Shown here: positions 62,134 to 64,000 of the stretch, one piece after another
Layout: every line of letters starts with the position of its first letter
Numbering within the stretch: the first letter of the stretch is position 1
Made by a program: the position numbers and the translations under genes
Notes under the pieces: model-generated
Told to the model about the DNA's origin: nothing
Database searches by the model: none
Seen by the model: only the letters and a program-made list of their open reading frames with translations
Origin: Echinicola salinicaeni
GTDB taxonomy: Bacteria; Bacteroidota; Bacteroidia; Cytophagales; Cyclobacteriaceae
Length of the DNA stretch: 64,000 nucleotides
Direction: 5' to 3'
Assembly: GCF_014280965.1 (NCBI RefSeq)
Contig: NZ_JACODZ010000004.1
Span: forward strand, 372,001 to 436,000

Positions 62134-64000
62134 TTATATCAAACCAGCTCTTTTCAGCAAGGCTTCTGGTTTTGGCTCTCGACCTCTGAAACGTTTGTAG
62201 AGTATAGAAGGATGTACTTTTCCTCCTGAGGATAGCACATGTTCTTTAAAGGCACTGGCTGTAACAGGATCGAAAATTCCATTTTCCAAGAACATTTCAA
62301 ATGCGTCTGCATCAAGCACTTCTGCCCACTTGTAGCTATAATAACCAGCAGCATATCCGCCCTGGAAAATATGAGAGAAACTTGTGGACATTAATGTGCC
62401 TTCCACCGCAGGTAAAAGTTCAGTAGGCTCCATCGCTTTTTTCTCAAATTCAAATAAAGAATTTACTTCAGCTGGATCAGTACTATAATAGGCCATATCC
62501 AGTAAACCAAAGCTTACTTGTCTCAAGGTTTGGTAGCCTTGATGGAAATTTGCGGCCTTTTTGATTCTTTCAATTAACTCTTCAGGGATCTTTTCGCCTG
62601 TTTTGTAGTGTTTAGCAAACAAGTCAAGGCATTCTTTTTCATAGCACCAGTTTTCAAAAATCTGGGATGGCAATTCCACAAAATCCCAGTAAACACTGGT
62701 TCCAGAAAGTGATTCATAGGTGCCGTTGGCGAGCATTCCATGTAGGGCATGTCCAAATTCATGGAAGAGGGTGGTAACTTCATTAAAAGTCAGCAAGGAA
62801 GGAGTAGTCTTGGTTGGCTTGGTGAAGTTACATACAATGGAGACATGTGGACGATGGTCTAGGTCATCTTCCTTGGATTGCCCCCTGTAAATGGTCATCC
62901 AAGCCCCGTTTCTTTTTCCAGCTCTAGGAAAAAAGTCAGCATAAAACACAGCAAGATGTTTGCCTGACTTGTCCTTTACTTCATAAGCAGTTACATCTGG
63001 ATGGTAAACTGGGATTTTATCATTTTTCACAAATTCCAAATCATAGAGTTTTCCTGCAGTTAGGAATACCCCTTGAATCGTGTTTTCTAATTCAAAATAA
63101 GGTTTGGTTAATTCATCATCAATATCAAATTTTGCCTTTTTGAGCTTTTCTGAATAGTACCCAAAGTCCCATTTTTGAAGCACTTCCGGACCACCTATTC
63201 CCTGGGCAAATTCAGTTAACTCTTGTAATTCTTCCTCAGCCTTTGGCTTTGCTTTTTGTAGCAGATCCTTAAGAAAATCACTCACCTCAGGAGCACTTTT
63301 GGCCATTCTTTCTTCCAAGACAAAGTCAGCATATCTTGAATAGCCCAAAAGGTTGGCTCTTTGATTTTTTAGCTCAAGAATTTCTTTGACGATTTGTTGG
63401 TTGTCCAATTCGTCACCTTTGCAGGATTTTGTGTTATAGGCAGTAAAGATTTCCTTCCTAAGTTCCCTGTTTTCTGCATAAGTCATAAAAGGAACATAGC
63501 TAGGGAAGGCGAGTGTAAACACCCATTTCCCCTCTTTGCCTTTTTCTGAAGCTGTTTGGGCAGCAGCTTCGACCACAGCATCCGGTAGACCTGCCAAATC
63601 CGCTTCATTATCGATTACCAATTCGTATTTGTTAGTTTCCGCCAATACGTTTTCTCCAAAGGCAAGGCCTTTTTGCGAAAGTTCTTTGTCTATGGTACGC
63701 AGTTTTTCTTTGTCCTCATCAGAAAGGTTAGCCCCATTTCTGACAAATGACTTATAGGTTTTGTCCAACAGGGTTTCCTGTTCCTCATTAAGGTTTAGGT
63801 TGTCTTTGGATTGATAAACCTTATTGACTAATTCAAACAGCACATTATCTAAAAGGATGTCATTGCTGTGGGAAGTTAATAATGGGGAAATATCCCGCGC
63901 CAATTTCTGGATCTCATCATTGGTTTCAGCAGCATTTAAATTGAAAAATATGCTGGAAATTATGTTTAATCTTTTTCCAGATTTGTCCAATGCTTCAATG
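62134..64000 (-). CDS. M3 family zinc oligopeptidase, N-terminus cut by window edge
   Basis: At least 622 residues are visible, and the reading continues off the window (IEALDKSGKRLNIISSIFF precedes the apparent start, whose codon is TTG for Leu). The zinc motif is HEFGHALHGML in TLFHEFGHALHGM, with the third ligand Glu in the downstream ELPSQIFENW region. Other conserved stretches are FFPRAGKRNGAWMT and YAAGYYSYKWAEVLDADAF. M3 peptidases (Dcp/OpdA-like) degrade short peptides. The lack of membrane segments in the visible part is consistent with a soluble enzyme. Confidence 0.92.
   Translation of the reverse strand, partial: IEALDKSGKRLNIISSIFFNLNAAETNDEIQKLARDISPLLTSHSNDILLDNVLFELVNKVYQSKDNLNLNEEQETLLDKTYKSFVRNGANLSDEDKEKLRTIDKELSQKGLAFGENVLAETNKYELVIDNEADLAGLPDAVVEAAAQTASEKGKEGKWVFTLAFPSYVPFMTYAENRELRKEIFTAYNTKSCKGDELDNQQIVKEILELKNQRANLLGYSRYADFVLEERMAKSAPEVSDFLKDLLQKAKPKAEEELQELTEFAQGIGGPEVLQKWDFGYYSEKLKKAKFDIDDELTKPYFELENTIQGVFLTAGKLYDLEFVKNDKIPVYHPDVTAYEVKDKSGKHLAVFYADFFPRAGKRNGAWMTIYRGQSKEDDLDHRPHVSIVCNFTKPTKTTPSLLTFNEVTTLFHEFGHALHGMLANGTYESLSGTSVYWDFVELPSQIFENWCYEKECLDLFAKHYKTGEKIPEELIERIKKAANFHQGYQTLRQVSFGLLDMAYYSTDPAEVNSLFEFEKKAMEPTELLPAVEGTLMSTSFSHIFQGGYAAGYYSYKWAEVLDADAFEMFLENGIFDPVTASAFKEHVLSSGGKVHPSILYKRFRGREPKPEALLKRAGLI

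Noticed and set aside
62134-63990. M3 peptidase start at 63990
   Set aside because: That codon is TTG within a family-conserved stretch and the frame stays open to the window edge; the gene is cut, not complete.

Overview
The window reads as chromosome of a Bacteroidota bacterium, most likely a marine or soil Cytophagales (Cyclobacteriaceae-like; lineage is inferred from gene content only). Supporting signs are TonB-dependent receptors with carboxypeptidase-like N-terminal domains, a SusC/SusD pair under a FecI/FecR sigma system, DUF4249, DUF5000 and DUF4998 lipoproteins, a type IX secretion plug-domain protein (DUF5103), a DUF3276 PUR-family protein, and many TAnnTTTG promoter boxes, the Bacteroidota -7 signature. 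Base composition is AT-rich and even; no prophage or complete insertion sequence was found.

Layout. 1-5.1 kb: edge-truncated 7TMR-DISM sensor, flavin-reductase-fold protein, ftsE, transaldolase-like aldolase, the SRP RNA, and two small proteins. 5.2-13.6 kb: a complete tryptophan cluster, trpE-trpG-trpD-trpC-trpF-trpB-trpA, followed by a DAHP synthase. It is preceded by a leader peptide with three consecutive Trp codons and a terminator, and is interrupted between trpE and trpG by a broken four-helix-bundle (S23-type) gene inside an inverted repeat. 13.6-14.6 kb: a phenylalanine 4-hydroxylase homologue behind a second attenuator whose leader peptide is rich in Tyr and Phe. 14.7-17.6 kb: hisH-hisA-hisF-hisIE behind a structured leader. 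17.9-26 kb: TonB receptor plus DUF4249 lipoprotein, S41 protease, TetR-like plus ABC1 kinase pair, and a sorbosone-dehydrogenase-like lipoprotein. 26-38.7 kb: ABC-F ATPase, T9SS plug protein, an orphan Cas6, ychF, an AI-2E family permease, a PUR-family protein, ferredoxin divergent from an acyl-CoA reductase and an AtoE-like transporter, and aconitase. 39-43.8 kb: hybrid histidine kinase, TPR lipoprotein, ArsC, a CDF transporter and a tiny two-helix membrane ORF. 43.9-54.2 kb: a SusC/SusD uptake locus read leftward from its own FecI/FecR. 54.9-61.1 kb: a second TonB receptor/DUF4249 pair and a large MG2-like protein carrying a plug-like domain. 61.1-62.1 kb: two duplicated tRNA-like small RNA genes and a palindromic MITE-like element. 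The window ends inside an M3 oligopeptidase.

How the genes work together. The 5.2-17.6 kb block joins aromatic amino-acid entry (DAHP synthase), tryptophan synthesis, Phe-to-Tyr conversion and late histidine synthesis. Two of its units show textbook ribosome-mediated attenuation architecture. The 43.9-54.2 kb block is a self-contained outer-membrane uptake and sensing locus without a recognisable hydrolase in view.

The most unusual items are (a) the twin minus-strand tRNA-like RNAs at 61.2-61.8 kb, which share an almost identical T-arm, acceptor and terminator but have different bodies, and (b) the attenuator in front of the phenylalanine hydroxylase, which suggests the enzyme serves tyrosine supply rather than Phe breakdown. 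All family names come from reading motifs; no database search was run.
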